Assembly (NCBI GenBank): GCA_028571685.1
Contig: CM053154.1
Span: 5,059,501-5,123,500 of the forward strand
DNA length: 64,000 nucleotides
Reading direction: 5' to 3'
Source of the DNA: Heterohyrax brucei
Taxonomy: Eukaryota > Chordata > Mammalia > Hyracoidea > Procaviidae
Shown here piece after piece: positions 44,994-55,640 of this stretch. Position numbers and translations under genes: made by a program. Position 1 is the first letter of the stretch, and each line of letters opens with the position of its first letter. Under the pieces are notes generated by a model, which saw nothing but the letters and a program-made list of their open reading frames with translations, was not told where the DNA came from and did not search any database.

Positions 44994-45599
44994 GGTACAG
45001 GTCTCAGGAGGGTAACAGCAGCACCAGCTCTCTCCGCTGGGTTAGGGGTTCCCTGTTTAAACAGGTGGTTCCAAAAGACAGGACGTGGGCGATGTTAGGG
45101 CAGAGGGTGCCCTTTGCCAAGAACAGGGAGACAAATGATACTGCCTGCAGTCAACTGACTCACCTCATTTTGAGATGATCCGTTTCCTGATAAACTGGAT
45201 AAGCCCCACAGAATCAGAGCCCAGACCCTCCTGGGGAGCTCCTACGGGTGGGCCAGGAGGAAGAGGTGGGCTGACCTGCAGGCAGGTGCCTCTGGCCCTA
45301 AGGCTCCTGTCCTGCTGTGCTGACCTGCCCATCCGACAGGTGGCCGCCTGGGGACGGGGTGTAGGTCTTGTGCCCCCTTGTACCTCCTGTGCCCTGAACT
45401 GCTAAACCCTTGGTTGGGCTGGTGGAAAAAGTAGAGTTCATGCCAAGAGGTCGAAGGGCACTTAGCAGGAACTAAAGGCCAGTGCGTGAGCGCTGCCTGC
45501 TGGCCAGGATGGGCGTGCACCCGGCCTGAGGAAAGGGTCCCCACTCCCCAAGCCCAGATCAGCTGGCTCCATGGGTGGGGAGGGTGTAAGTAGGGCAAA

Positions 45600-46083
45600 C
45601 GACCTTCACAGAAAACCTTAGGGCCAAATTCGTGCCACTCAAGAATAAAAACACCTATTGGAACCCTTATCCACTGGCGGTGGGAATGCAAAACAGCACA
45701 GACGTTGTGGGAAAGGGTGGTTATTCAGAAAACATAAACCAGAAGTACCATAAATCAGGTCATAGCGACCCTATATCATATGACCAGGCACTTCCACCCT
45801 AGGGATATACCCCAAAGACTTGAAAGCAGAGACTCCAAAAGAGATGTGTGTACAAATGTCCACTGCCCCCCTGTCCACAGTAGCCGGATGGCAGACACAG
45901 CCTCCGCACCCCTCAACAGATGAATGGGTGGGCAAAACGTGGTCCCTACATGCAGGGGAACGCTACTCAGCCAGTGGGAGAAACAGGGACGGTACCTGCA
46001 CAGTGTGGATGGAGCGTGAAGACACAGTGCTGGGTGAAGTAAGCCAGTCACAGGAGGACAAATGTGGCCTCACTTACACAGAA
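45600..46083 (+). mobile_element. LINE-1 3' end fragment
   Basis: 'gggatataccccaaagacttgaaag', 'ccactgcccccctgtccaca' and 'caacagatgaatgggtgggca' are standard LINE-1 3' terminal sequence in + orientation. Confidence 0.8.
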
Positions 46084-46245
46084 GAGGAAACCCTGGAGGT
46101 GTAGTGGTTAAGTACTATGGCTGCTAACCAAAAGGCTGGCAGCTCGAACCTACCCGGTGCTCCTTGGGAACTCTATGGGGCTGTTCTACTCTGCCCTATA
46201 GGGTTGCTGTGAACCAGAATCATCTTGATGGCAGTGAGGTTGGTT
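46084..46245 (+). repeat. AfroSINE-type SINE
   Basis: gaggaaaccctggaggtgta start, 'tggcagctcgaacctaccc' box B, 'gaaccagaatcatcttgatgg' end. Confidence 0.85.
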
Positions 46246-46439
46246 TCATTTTAGAAAAGATGAGAAAAGACCACAAAAAGAATAAAGGCACCGAAGCTCC
46301 TGCCTGTGGCAGCAGGTCAGGTGCGAAGGCCACCTCTGGCCTGCAGAAGGTGGTCTGCTGGGTCCGGGAGATGGGCGTGAGGATCTCACCTAAGGATGAG
46401 ACGGGGCTGAGACCTCACCTGTACTGCATGATGATGGGG

Positions 46440-47357
46440 GACCTCACCTGTCGGGGGACTGGGGCTGCAAGGCTGACCTGCGGTGGGTAGTGATGGGTGG
46501 GGCAGGGGGTCTCACCTGTGGGGAGACTGAGGCTCAAGTTCTCACCATGCAGTGCATGGTGATTGGAGGGTGGGGGATATCAACTGTGGGGAGACTGGGG
46601 CTTGACGTGCACCCGTGCAGCACATGGTCATGGGGAGTCTGTGTTAGGACCTCACCTGTGAGGAGACTGGCGCTCGACGCCTCACCTGCCGTGCACAGTG
46701 ATGGGGGTGGGGGACCTCACCTGTCATGTGCACGGTGATGGGGCGGTGGACCTGACCCGTCGTGTGCACGGTGATGGGGGTGGGGGACCTCACCTGTTGT
46801 GTGCATGGTGATGGGGGCGGGGGATCTCACCTGCCATGCACGGTGATGGGGCGGGGGATCTCACCTGTCATGTGCATGGTGATGGGGCGGGGGACCTCAC
46901 CTGTTGTGTGCACGGTGATGGGGCGGGGGATCTCACCTGCCGTGCATGGTGATGGGGCGGGGGACCTCACCCGTCATGTGCATGGTGATGGGGGCGGGGG
47001 ATCTCACCTGCCGTGCACGGTGATGGGGCGGGGGACCTCACTTGTCATGTGCATGGTGATGGGGCAGGGGACCTCACCTGTCGTGGGCACGGTGATGGGG
47101 CAGGGGACCTCACCTGTCGTGCACGGTGATGGGGCAGGGGACCTCACCTGTCGTGTGCACAGTGATGGGGGAGAGGTACCCCACCTGTTGTGTGCATGGT
47201 GATGGGGTGGGGGACCTCACCTGTCGTGCATGGTGATGGGGCGGGGGACCTCACCTGTCGTGTGCACGGTGATGGGGCGGGGGACCTCACCTGTCATGTG
47301 CACGGTGATGGGGGCGGGGGACCTCACCTGTGGGGAGACTGGTGCCCAAGGCCTCAC
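46440..47357 (-). repeat. Minisatellite derived from a PTPRE exon end and splice donor
   Basis: Units of about 33-40 bp carry 'cctcacctgtcgtgtgcacggtgatgggg'-type sequence (given here in pieces: cctcacctg, gtgcacggtgatgggg). The real exon junction at 47358 reads cctcac|ctgcagtgcacggtgatgggg, so each unit is a copy of the last ~20 exon bases and the GTGAGG donor. I count about 18 exact ctcacctg cores plus several mutated ones. Longer units at the ends also include 'gtggggagactgg.gctc'. Confidence 0.9.
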
Positions 47358-47524
47358 CTGCAGTGCACGGTGATGGGGTGGTTGCCCGTCTGCTGCTGCT
47401 GCTTCTGCACGGCCGCGATGAGGTCGATCATGCCCTTGCCCTCCGCGGGGATCCCCACCTCGGGCCAGCCGTGGAAGTGAAACTGGCGCACCATGCGGCT
47501 CTGCTCCTCTTGCCGGGCCAGTGG
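47358..47524 (-). CDS. PTPRE: PTPRE D2 exon: WPE loop and HC of the P-loop
   Basis: This 167-nt exon reads [20 protein letters not shown], then [35 protein letters not shown] plus AG of a serine codon. WPE at 47459-47467 takes the place of the catalytic WPD of D1, the known reason for weak D2 activity. The final HC is the P-loop cysteine, completed by SAGAGRTG in the next exon. Acceptor caccctgcag, donor gtgaggcc. The intron immediately after the exon is an array of copies of this junction. Confidence 0.98.
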
Positions 47525-48238
47525 CTGCAGGGTGACAGGTGTTTCAGCACGGTGCCCTCTGGGACTTGGGCGGTGACCCACCCTGTGGCCCAAGGCCCTG
47601 GGCTACTTCAGCTGCACTCACCCCGAGCACTCCCCACTTGCTGGCCTCCTCCTGGGTGGGGACCAGGACAGCAGAGGAGGAGACCTGGACAGCAGAATCC
47701 CTGCCTGCCTGTCTATGGGCATGAGCAGGACAGCAGAGAATCCCTGGAGAGCTTCTATTCCTCACCAGGCAGCTGCTCCTTATGCCAGCAATGCCAGCGC
47801 TGTGGTCCCAGACAGCTCAGGACAGGAGGGGAGGTGGACGTCAGGCTCTGACAAGGCCACCCAGAGGGGCACTGGTGGGATCCCTGTGCTTTCTTTCCCA
47901 GTATTGGCCTCATTCCTGGCTGACTGCATTTCTCTCAGTGGGCCCTGGGGGCAGGAAAGCCCAGCAGGGCACCTCCCAGAGTGGCCCCTCTGTCCCACCA
48001 CGCCAGCAAGGACCAGGGGACCATAGCCATCCTGCCACTACCTTATGGAGACATGCCACTTGTCATCACGGCTCCCTGCTGAACACGTTGGCCATTCGTG
48101 ATGAAGTGGGACCCACGGAAAGGAGGACAGGGGACAGCAGGTGTAGGGTCACATTTGGCGCAAGGCCCAGCAGTACCCTGTGACAGCTGCGGCTGCTGGC
48201 CCCATTGGCAGGGGCACCAAGAACCCTGGTAGCACTAC
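47525..48238. other. PTPRE intron
   Basis: GC-rich unique sequence with no gene or repeat recognised. Confidence 0.5.
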
Positions 48239-48364
48239 CTGGCTGTAGGTGACCAGGAAGTCTCGGACGCTGATGGCCTCAGACAAGGTGTCACTTTTTA
48301 TCTCGATGGTTATTTCTCCGTGAGTAATGGAGCCCTCTGCTGGCCAGTACTGGTAGCATTTTTC
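48239..48364 (-). CDS. PTPRE: PTPRE D2 exon (CYQYWP)
   Basis: A 126-nt in-phase exon reading EKCYQYWPAEGSITHGEITI, then EIKSDTLSEAISVRDFLVTY and SQ. It matches human DKCYQYWPTEGSVTHGEITI with conservative changes. CYQYWP is the D2 counterpart of CHQYWP in D1. Acceptor ttgcccccaag (weak pyrimidine tract, G-rich), donor gtagtgct (non-ideal). Confidence 0.97.
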
Positions 48365-48889
48365 CTTGGGGGCAAAATGACAATTTAAAGCCTGGTAGCA
48401 AAATAATGTACGGTCAGCAACTTTGACTCTGTGATGCGAAACTGCTCTCAAATCATTTAACGTATTTCATCTGACCAAGAAAATAATACAGGAGTACCGA
48501 CACAAGGACCTCGTCCGAGCCTGCTAACCAAGAGGACAGTCAAGAGTCCAGACACTCAGGGGGGTGTGTATATGGAACTGTGATACTTGCTGAGTCTGGG
48601 GTCAGCCAGGATAGACTATCCGACACATGCAGGTGGAAAAAAGGTCTTCCATCTGGGGAAAATGAAACTGGACCTGTAAGTCACGCGCTACGTGGGGCAG
48701 TATGAATGCCCCCAATCCACCTGGGGGTGGGCACTCACCACTGCACGGCTACGGGTTAGCAAACATCAACCCTCATGGACAGAAGGTCCAAAACAAGGCT
48801 ACGAGACCCTTAAAATGACTTTGCATGGGGTACAGAAGAACTTACCAAATAGGACACAACAAGAGCTGAGTATGCATGACTCAAAACAC

Positions 48890-49510
48890 CAAAACATTAG
48901 ACTATGTGAAAATTAACTTTAATTCATCAAAAGTTATCACTAAGAAAGTGAAAAGACAGGCCATAAACTGGGAGGAGATTTTGCAATATACCAAATTGGC
49001 AAAGGATTGGTACTAAGAATACGTAAAATGAAAAATGAGCTTGTTGCTATCAAGGTGATTCTGACTGATAGCAACCTCTAGGACAGAGCAGAATTGCCCC
49101 ATAGGGTTTCCAAGAAGTGGCTGGTGGTTTCAAACTGCCAACCTTTTGGTTAGCAGCTGAGCTGTTAACCACTGCACCACCAGGGCACCAGAATATGTCA
49201 AGAACACCTCTAGATCAATACCAAGAAGGCAAAAACTGAACATAAAAAATAACAGTGGGTGAAGGAATAAATATGGGTTTTTTCACAAGAGGAAGCAAGT
49301 CCTCTATTAACATACGAATGATGCTAGATGTTGTGGGCATCAGGGACATGCCAAGCAAAGCCAACAAGCGAGGCCACTCACTCCTGTTCCAGCAGCAAAA
49401 GTCAGGGAGCCTGATAATACTAAGGGTGTGGTTGGTGGCAATATGAATTATTACAACCACTTTGGAAAGCAAGTAAACATTATCCTGCACATCCCAACAG
49501 TCACATGCTC
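48890..49510 (+). mobile_element. LINE-1 fragment interrupted by a SINE
   Basis: 'aaaagacaggccataaactgg' and 'ggaggagattttgcaatata' are LINE-1 3' ORF2 sequence. It resumes after the SINE (49035-49192) at about 49195 with 'tcaagaacacctctagatca' and 'gtggttggtggcaatatgaat'. No open frame. Confidence 0.7.
49035..49192 (-). repeat. AfroSINE-type SINE nested in LINE-1
   Basis: 'gcttgttgctatcaaggtga' start and 'ttaaccactgcaccaccagg' end. Confidence 0.85.
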
Positions 49511-49539
49511 TCCGGGCTAACCTGTTGTCTCTTTGGTAC

Positions 49540-50445
49540 GTACTAATTTTTGTGCTTCACGGCTGTATACTTTCACCATGCCTTTTCAATCTGTATGGTG
49601 AGTAATAATCTGAGACACTGGACCATATGAAGAATGAAGTACCAGGTTTGGAGGAAGAATCATTAACAACCTAATTATGCAGATGACCCAACCTTGCTTG
49701 CTGAAAATGAAGAGGATTTGCACTACTTACTGATGAAAATCAAAGACCGCAGCCTTCAGTATGGATTGTACATCAAGAAAACACAAATGCACACAACTGG
49801 ACCAGTAGGTAAAGGCATGATAAGTGGAGAAAAGACGGAAGTTGTGAAGGATTTCATTTTACTTGGATGCACAATCAACACCCACGGAAGCAGCAGTCAA
49901 GAAATCAAAAGACGCATTATATTGAGAAAATCTGCTGCAAAAAAACCTCTTTCAAGTGTTGAAAAGGTAGGGCACCACCTTGAGGAGTACGGTGCACCTG
50001 ACCCGAGCCTTGGTACTTCCAATCACATCGTCGTATGCCCTGTGCTTGTGAGAGCCAGACAGTGACCGAGGGAGGCAGAAGAAGAGCCGGTGCCTGTGCA
50101 CTGTGGCGCTGGAGAGAACACTGAGGGTCCTGCGGACCACCAAAAGAATGAACAGATGTGTCTTTGAAGAAGTACAGTCCGAATGCTCATTAGAAGTGAG
50201 GACGGTGAGACTATGTGTCCCATACTTTGGACATATTGTCTGAAGAGATCAGTCCCCGGAGAAGGAGATCCTGCTTGGTAAAGCACCAAAAAAGAGGAAG
50301 ACCCTCAGTGACACAGATTGACACTGTGGCTGCAACAGCAGGCTCGCGCATAGCGACTTCTGTGAGGATGGTGTTGGCCGAGGTGACGGTGTCACTCTGT
50401 CACACACAGGGTGGCCGTGAGTCAGAACTAAGTAAAGGCCACCTA
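49540..50445 (+). mobile_element. RTE-class LINE, C-terminal reverse transcriptase
   Basis: From 49694 the frame reads AENEEDLHYLLMKIKDRSLQ, YGLYIKKTQ, then VVKDFILLGCTINTHGSSSQ EIKRR (49694-50065). This is the RTE reverse transcriptase C-terminal region. Later, broken, come the WRW and 'RKTLSDTD' equivalents, and it ends 'gagtcagaactaagtaaagg..acaacaacaa'. At about 0.9 kb it is the best-preserved RTE copy here. It is frameshifted and 5'-truncated, so inactive. Confidence 0.85.
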
Positions 50446-50759
50446 ACAACAACAATTTTTGTGTGGCAGGAGGCATGTACAAGAATGCACAGACATCATT
50501 GTGCATAAAGCAACAAAATGGAAAAACTGAAACACGCATGACCAGAGAAGAGAAAGACGGACCACAGTGCATACAGTGCATACAGTAGACTACTAGGCAG
50601 CAATAGCAAAGGAACCAGTGCTCAGGATAGCAGTACAGAACAATCTCAGAAGCTCAACGGAGTGGAAAAAGCAAATCCCATGAGACTGCACACTGGAATG
50701 ACACTGTTCACGTTGTCTTCAAAACCAAGCAAAGCCAAGGTATATTTTCTTCAGGCACA

Positions 50760-51480
50760 CACATCCTTAGAAGAGGTAAAGGGTTTTAAGAAGCCAAGGA
50801 CACATCCTTCAGGATGGCTGTAGTGACAAAGAGATAAAAAGCAGCGCTGGCGAGGATATGGAGCGACAGGAGACGTCACACACCGCTCGGGAAATGTGAA
50901 ATGGTATGGCCACTGGGGAAGGCAGTTGGGCAGCTCCTCAAATGTCCACTGCGGGGTTAGCACGAGACCCAGCATCTCCACTCCTAGGTACAGACCCCGG
51001 AGAAACGACAGCACCAAACCGCGTCACACTTGGATATTCAGAGCAGCACTACTCACAAGAGTGAAAAAGCGGACATAAATGAAACATCCATCAACTGATG
51101 AGTGAATAACACCCTGTGGCCTGGCCACCGAGGGGAGCATCGCCAGTAAAAAGGGATGACGCGCAGACACACGCGGCGGTGGGGATGAATCCTGAGGACA
51201 CTGTGCTCTGCGGAAGAAGCCAGACAAAACACACCGCCTACTGTGTGGTTCCATTTACACCAAACATCCAGCCAGACGCTAGACGCTACTGGCTTAGGGC
51301 AGAGCAGGGCGGGGAGAGAACGGAGGGAGCGCTGATGGGATTCCATGGGGGCGGATGAAAACATTCTGGCAGTTCGTAGTGTTGACAGTTTGCAGACTCT
51401 CTGAATCCACGAGAAACCACAGAATTGTACACCTTATAGGGTGAATTGTACATACGTGAATTGAAAGCCAAATCCCCAAA
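50760..51480 (+). mobile_element. LINE-1 3' end fragment
   Basis: 'gcgctggcgaggatatggagc', 'ggtatggccactggggaaggc' and 'aacatccatcaactgatgag' are LINE-1 3' terminal sequence in + orientation. Confidence 0.8.
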
Positions 51481-51702
51481 AAGGATTTGTTTGTTTGTTT
51501 TAAGCAAAGAAACCAAAACCAAATCCAGTGTAGTGGTTGTGTGTTGCAGGGAACCCAGACAGACAGATATTCATTATTGGAAAAGTTTAGTGCTTTTGTT
51601 GGGTCGTGGGCTCGCGAGAGTTTGTGATGCTATTAAATAACTAAGATAAGGAGGCCACAGGTGTGTCACGGGAGACAGGAAGCTGTTAAACTCACAAAGT
51701 TC

Positions 51703-51868
51703 AACCCAAACCCAGCCCACTGCTGCTGAGTTGATTCTGACCCATTGTGGCCCTAGAGGACAGAGTAGAAGAGCCCCACAGGGTCCCCAAGAAGCCACTG
51801 GTGGATCTGAACTGCTGACCTTTTACTTAGCAGCCGTAGCACTTCACCCTAGACCACCAGGATCTCCA
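51703..51868 (-). repeat. AfroSINE-type SINE
   Basis: 'aacccagcccactgctgctg' start, 'acttcaccctagaccaccag' end. Confidence 0.85.
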
Positions 51869-51999
51869 GACAAAGTGTAAGTCACGGGTGAAAGCCAATG
51901 GGTAGTAACACTTAACAACAACATCCAAAGGGTGGGAGGGAGCCTTCCCGCTCCCAGCCTTTTTCCCTGCTGAGAAGCCGCTCCCCCAGAGCTTGACAC

Positions 52000-52053
52000 G
52001 CACAGACAGACACAGACACAGATACAGAGACACAGACACACAGAGACACAGAC

Positions 52054-52104
<51 letters not shown>

Positions 52105-52108
52105 CAGA
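52000..52108 (+). repeat. (CAGA)n/(CACAGA)n microsatellite
   Basis: Impure cacaga and then pure caga repeats, immediately next to the duplicated PTPRE exon end. Confidence 0.97.
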
Positions 52109-52109
52109 C

Positions 52110-52170
52110 CTGCTCTCGCTCCTGGACCTCAGTCAGCATGATGATTGCGTGGCATTTCCACCCCCAGAGC
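52110..52170 (-). pseudogene. Duplicated end of the PTPRE D2 exon, with donor
   Basis: On the - strand this 61-bp tract reads [20 protein letters not shown] followed by gtctgtgt. It is a second copy of the last ~20 codons and donor of the real exon 52238-52372, about 70 bp further into the intron. It lacks the first two thirds of the exon and has no convincing acceptor of its own, so it is probably not spliced. It is closer to human [19 protein letters not shown] at WK and Q than the real exon is. Confidence 0.85.
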
Positions 52171-52237
52171 CTGACACGCAGACAGACCCAGAGACAGACC
52201 AAGACCCAGACCCAGACCCCCGCAGACCCGCGCAGAC

Positions 52238-52372
52238 CTGCTCTCGCTCCCGGACCTCAGTCAGCATGACCACCGTGTGGCACCCGCACTCCCAGACCAT
52301 CCGCCAGAAGTCCTCCACCGTGTGTGGCAGCGGCCCCTGGGTGGCGATGAAATAGTCCTTCTGCCGGTAACC
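52238..52372 (-). CDS. PTPRE: PTPRE D2 exon ([14 protein letters not shown])
   Basis: A 135-nt in-phase exon reading [20 protein letters not shown], then [20 protein letters not shown] and REREQ. The first 27 residues match human almost exactly. The stretch [19 protein letters not shown] deviates from human [19 protein letters not shown], the WK pair being lost. The acceptor is cgtgcag and the donor gtctgcgc is weak at +3/+4. The exon's 3' end and donor are repeated in the intron at 52110-52170. Confidence 0.95.
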
Positions 52373-53204
52373 CTGCACGTGGGGGACATATGGGCAAGTC
52401 GGCTCCTGCTGTGACTACACGACCACTAAGTGTCCCCCAGCACGGGGCTGATGAGGGACACTCCATCCAGCTTCCACAGCCAAGATCAACTCCAGCTGGA
52501 CACACGCTGACGCTCTGTGCCCAGGACTGGAAGGGTTCCCACTGGATTTAAGGTCTCACACTCACACGCCAGCACCAAGGTCACCCATGTCTACAGCGGC
52601 ACCCCAGCACCGAGGGCACCATGTCTGCACCTGCACCCCAGCTCTGACGGCACCCACACACGCCCTTGCACTCCAGTCATCAGGTTTACACCTGAAACCC
52701 TGCACCAAAGTCACTTAAGAAGAGAGAGCTCTGAGCTGCTGGTCACCTGCAGCCTCCTGAGAAACAGCTCTGGAGGCTCGGATTCAAGTCTGGCTCTGTG
52801 TTGCGGCCCGTAGGCAGCACGGTGCAGGCAGAGTCCTGGGTAGTGGGGAGGGAGCAGCTCACAGCCCAGTTTCTCCACAGACCTAAGTGGCCTTTGGCAG
52901 AATTTCCTCTTCTGCAAACAGAACTAACAACCCATCCTTGTCTGCAGGGCCCTTTCCTGCTCCGCATCTGCTAAGCCCCTAGACAGGGACAGATTACCCA
53001 GAAGGGAAAGTTCGTATGGGTTTATTTGTCCTTTATTAACCCACAGTGAACAATTTCACCACACTTCATGGCAGGTTAGTTGAGACGGCCCAGCAAAGCT
53101 CTGTTTCATAGTGAAGCTGTGAAAGTCATCCTGTTGCCATTTTTTGTTGTGAGTCAATGCAATCACTACTGATTACTAAGTAAGCACAATTATGTCCCTG
53201 CATG

Positions 53205-53550
53205 CCTGGGCTCTGTAAGACCGTGTGTGTGAGCGGCTGCATCCCTGCTCACTGTGAGCCTGCCCGTGCGTGCCTTGCTCTCTGTAGGCCCGTGAGTACC
53301 TCTCTCTCTGTAAGACTGTGCGTACCTTGCTCTCTGTGAGCCTACGTGTACCTCACTCACTGTAAGGCCATACAGGTGCACACAGGTGGACCTTGCTCAC
53401 AGTAGACTCATGTGTGCCTTGCTCAGGATAAACTCATGTGGACCTTGCTCAATGTACGCCGATGTGTACCTTCCTCACCGGAAGCCCGTGGGTACTTTCC
53501 TCTCTGTGGGCCTGTGTGTACCTTGCTCGCTGTAAGCCTACGTGTAACAC
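53205..53550 (+). repeat. Degenerate ~30-bp minisatellite
   Basis: About eleven imperfect copies of a 'gtgtaccttgctcactgtaagcct'-like unit (seen as gtaccttgctc, gtaagcc, gtgtgtacc). Confidence 0.85.
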
Positions 53551-53866
53551 GCTTATTGGTTAACCTGCTCACGCCACTGGACATGAAGACAGCCAGGGCC
53601 CACGAGCCCTGAACAGGCTCAGTGTCTCGTCTGCCTGGGTGATGGTGGCAGAAATTATCCGAGAGACAAGACGTAATAGACGGGATGTATAACTGCTGCA
53701 TACACACATATGCAGAAAAAAAAATCAGTGCCTATTTAGTGACCATCTACTAAAAGCTGAATGGAAATAGTTCATTACATATCAAGTCTACATCCTTCAG
53801 TTTCCAAAGCTCACTACTCATTTTTTTAAGGTGAGGAATTCTGATAATTTTTGACGTTTCTGGAGG

Positions 53867-53985
53867 TGTGACGGTGCCTGAAGGTGAAGCACACATCTTC
53901 ACATGGCACACCCAGGCCCACCACACTGTGACGGTTCCTGAAGGCGAAGCACATGTCTTCACATGGCACACCCTGGCCCCCCCAC
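53867..53985 (+). repeat. Two-copy tandem duplication beside a splice donor
   Basis: 'gtgacggtgcctgaaggtgaagcacac' and 'gtgacggttcctgaaggcgaagcacat' (given by start positions 53869 and 53930) begin two ~61-bp copies ending in 'cacatggcacaccc.ggccc'. The second copy abuts the donor of exon 53990-54066. Confidence 0.88.
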
Positions 53986-53989
53986 TCAC

Positions 53990-54066
53990 ATCTATAAAGG
54001 ACGCATTGATGTAGTCGGTGTACTCTTGACCCCGTTTCATGGAAAGGATCACACGGTTGAAGTCGT
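53990..54066 (-). CDS. PTPRE: PTPRE D2 start exon (INASFID)
   Basis: A 77-nt exon completing the Tyr codon of IIPYD and reading DFNRVILSMKRGQEYTDYIN, then ASFID. Identical to human over its whole length. Acceptor cttttgcag, donor gtgagtgg. Confidence 0.98.
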
Positions 54067-55640
54067 CTGCAAAAGAGAATTTTTCTTTGGTCAGCACAAA
54101 CGGTACTCTGCATGACACACAGTAACCTGCAGCTACGAGCTTCCAGGAAGTGAAACCTATTAATAAAATGACTAAGAACAAGTCGAGTCAAGTCGACTCT
54201 TCTGAGACATCATTGTGCAGGTTAATTCAGGTGGTCTAGGAAGTTTGGTTTTATGGCGAGGCTTTGAAAATCATCCAGTTGCCACTTTTATTTGTCATGA
54301 ATTGATGTAATACATACCACCCCATAAGCATTACAAACAATGCATTAAAGAAATAGAGTATATCCAGGCAACCAGCCTCACGGAGCTGCCATGAAGACCT
54401 CAACGCCCCAAGAATCACGTCTCGGGAGCCCAGGGAGGCTCCGCCCAGCCTCACACACTCGCCCACCTGCAACCCACACTGTGGCCTCTGGGCCTGTGCC
54501 TCACTGTTGTTAGGTGTTCTGAGTTGATCCTGACCTGTGGGGACCCTGTGAACAGTGGAACAAAACGCTGCCCGGTCCTGTGCCATGCCCGTGATCCATT
54601 TTGGGTGGGAACATTGGGACTCATCAGAATTGCACTGGCTAATTTTCAGAAGTAGCTCCTCAACTTCCTAGCCTGTCCTAGCCAGTCCAGAAGCCAGGCT
54701 GAGACCTGTCCAGCATCCTAGCAACGTGTGAGTCTTCACTGACTGACAGGTGGTGGCTCTACGTGAACTGCGTGACTGGGAATTGAACCCCGGTCCCCCA
54801 TGTGGAAGGTGAGAATTCTGCCTCCCAACCACCACTGTGCCTGTGACCTACAGCAACAGGTCTGTGTACAGCCATTTAAGACAGTGTGTGTTTCAGGAGA
54901 TCTGACTCTGCTGAGGAGTATCTATGATGGATACATCCTCTTCTCCTCAAGTCAGGGGCCTGTCGCACCCCAGTGGCACCTCGGCTTTCCGTGGACCCTA
55001 CTGCTTTGCTAGATTTCTGGGTTTGTCTTTCTTTCCCAATGACAAGACCTGGTTCCCCAGTCTAGGCATCGGGGGCTCCGTGTTTCTGCTGGGCGGGCCT
55101 GCTAGCCTTGCCCAAGACTGCAGCCGCAGGTCATTGTCCCGGCTGCACCCCAGGGAGATCTGCATTTCTTTTTCTTCTCAAAGGCCAAAGCTTCTCCCAG
55201 GAGAGCCCAGCTGAGCTCCCCTCGGGGCCTGACTCACGCTCCTAGCCGGCTGCACAGCTGCAAGGCAATGATGCAGCTTCTGTCCATCCCTGTAAAAGGG
55301 GGAAGCGGGTGCCCCTGGGGCCAGAGGAGGAGTGCACCAGACATGCAGTGGAGAGGCACCAAGTCAGACCTTTCAGCTTCTATGACACTTGCCTCTCAGC
55401 CCCAGCCCAGCCGCCTCTCTTGCCCCTAAGCCCTGTCACGGCTGCCATGACACACGAGGGCAGTCTAGTCCCTCATGGCTTCCCAAATGAGTCTGCTGTA
55501 ACAGCTTCACAGCACCCAGGAGCCCTGGGCTTTGGCCTGCTGCCGAGCCCCAGCTCATGGAGGGGCTCAGTCAATAGCTTCCCAAGGAATGGCCCTACAT
55601 GGAGGTTCAGATGGGTGGCCTGTCCCTGGGGCTGCCTTAC
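54067..55640. other. PTPRE intron
   Basis: Contains one RTE/SINE-like repeat (54507-54800). The rest shows nothing recognised. Confidence 0.55.
54507..54800 (-). repeat. RTE 3'-end/SINE-like repeat
   Basis: 'tgttgttaggtgttctgagttg', 'cgctgcccggtcctgtgccatg' and 'ggctgagacctgtccagcat..gcaacgtgtgagtcttcactg' form a recognisable afrotherian repeat in reverse orientation, ending 'gaattgaaccccggtcccc'. Confidence 0.65.

Larger units (their letters stand above)
44306..47357. other. PTPRE intron
   Basis: Contains three SINEs, a LINE-1 3' end and, directly next to the upstream exon, a ~0.9 kb splice-donor-derived minisatellite. 45000-45600 shows nothing recognised. Confidence 0.65.
48365..52237. 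other. PTPRE intron
   Basis: Contains LINE-1 and RTE pieces, two SINEs, a (CAGA)n microsatellite and a duplicated exon end, listed separately. 48365-48890 shows nothing recognised. Confidence 0.65.
52373..53989. other. PTPRE intron
   Basis: Contains a degenerate ~30-bp minisatellite (53205-53550) and a two-copy tandem duplication next to the upstream exon (53867-53985). The remainder is unremarkable. Confidence 0.6.

Noticed and set aside
46164-47480. Several + strand frames (MGWGTSPVVHGDG-like)
   Set aside because: Antisense translation of the splice-donor-derived minisatellite and the adjoining PTPRE exon.
49694-50065. 123-aa open frame as a host gene
   Set aside because: Clear RTE reverse transcriptase C-terminal motifs; a dead transposon fragment.
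51827-52202. Frames of SVCLSVCLSVC / DRQTDRQT type
   Set aside because: Translation of the (CAGA)n microsatellite.
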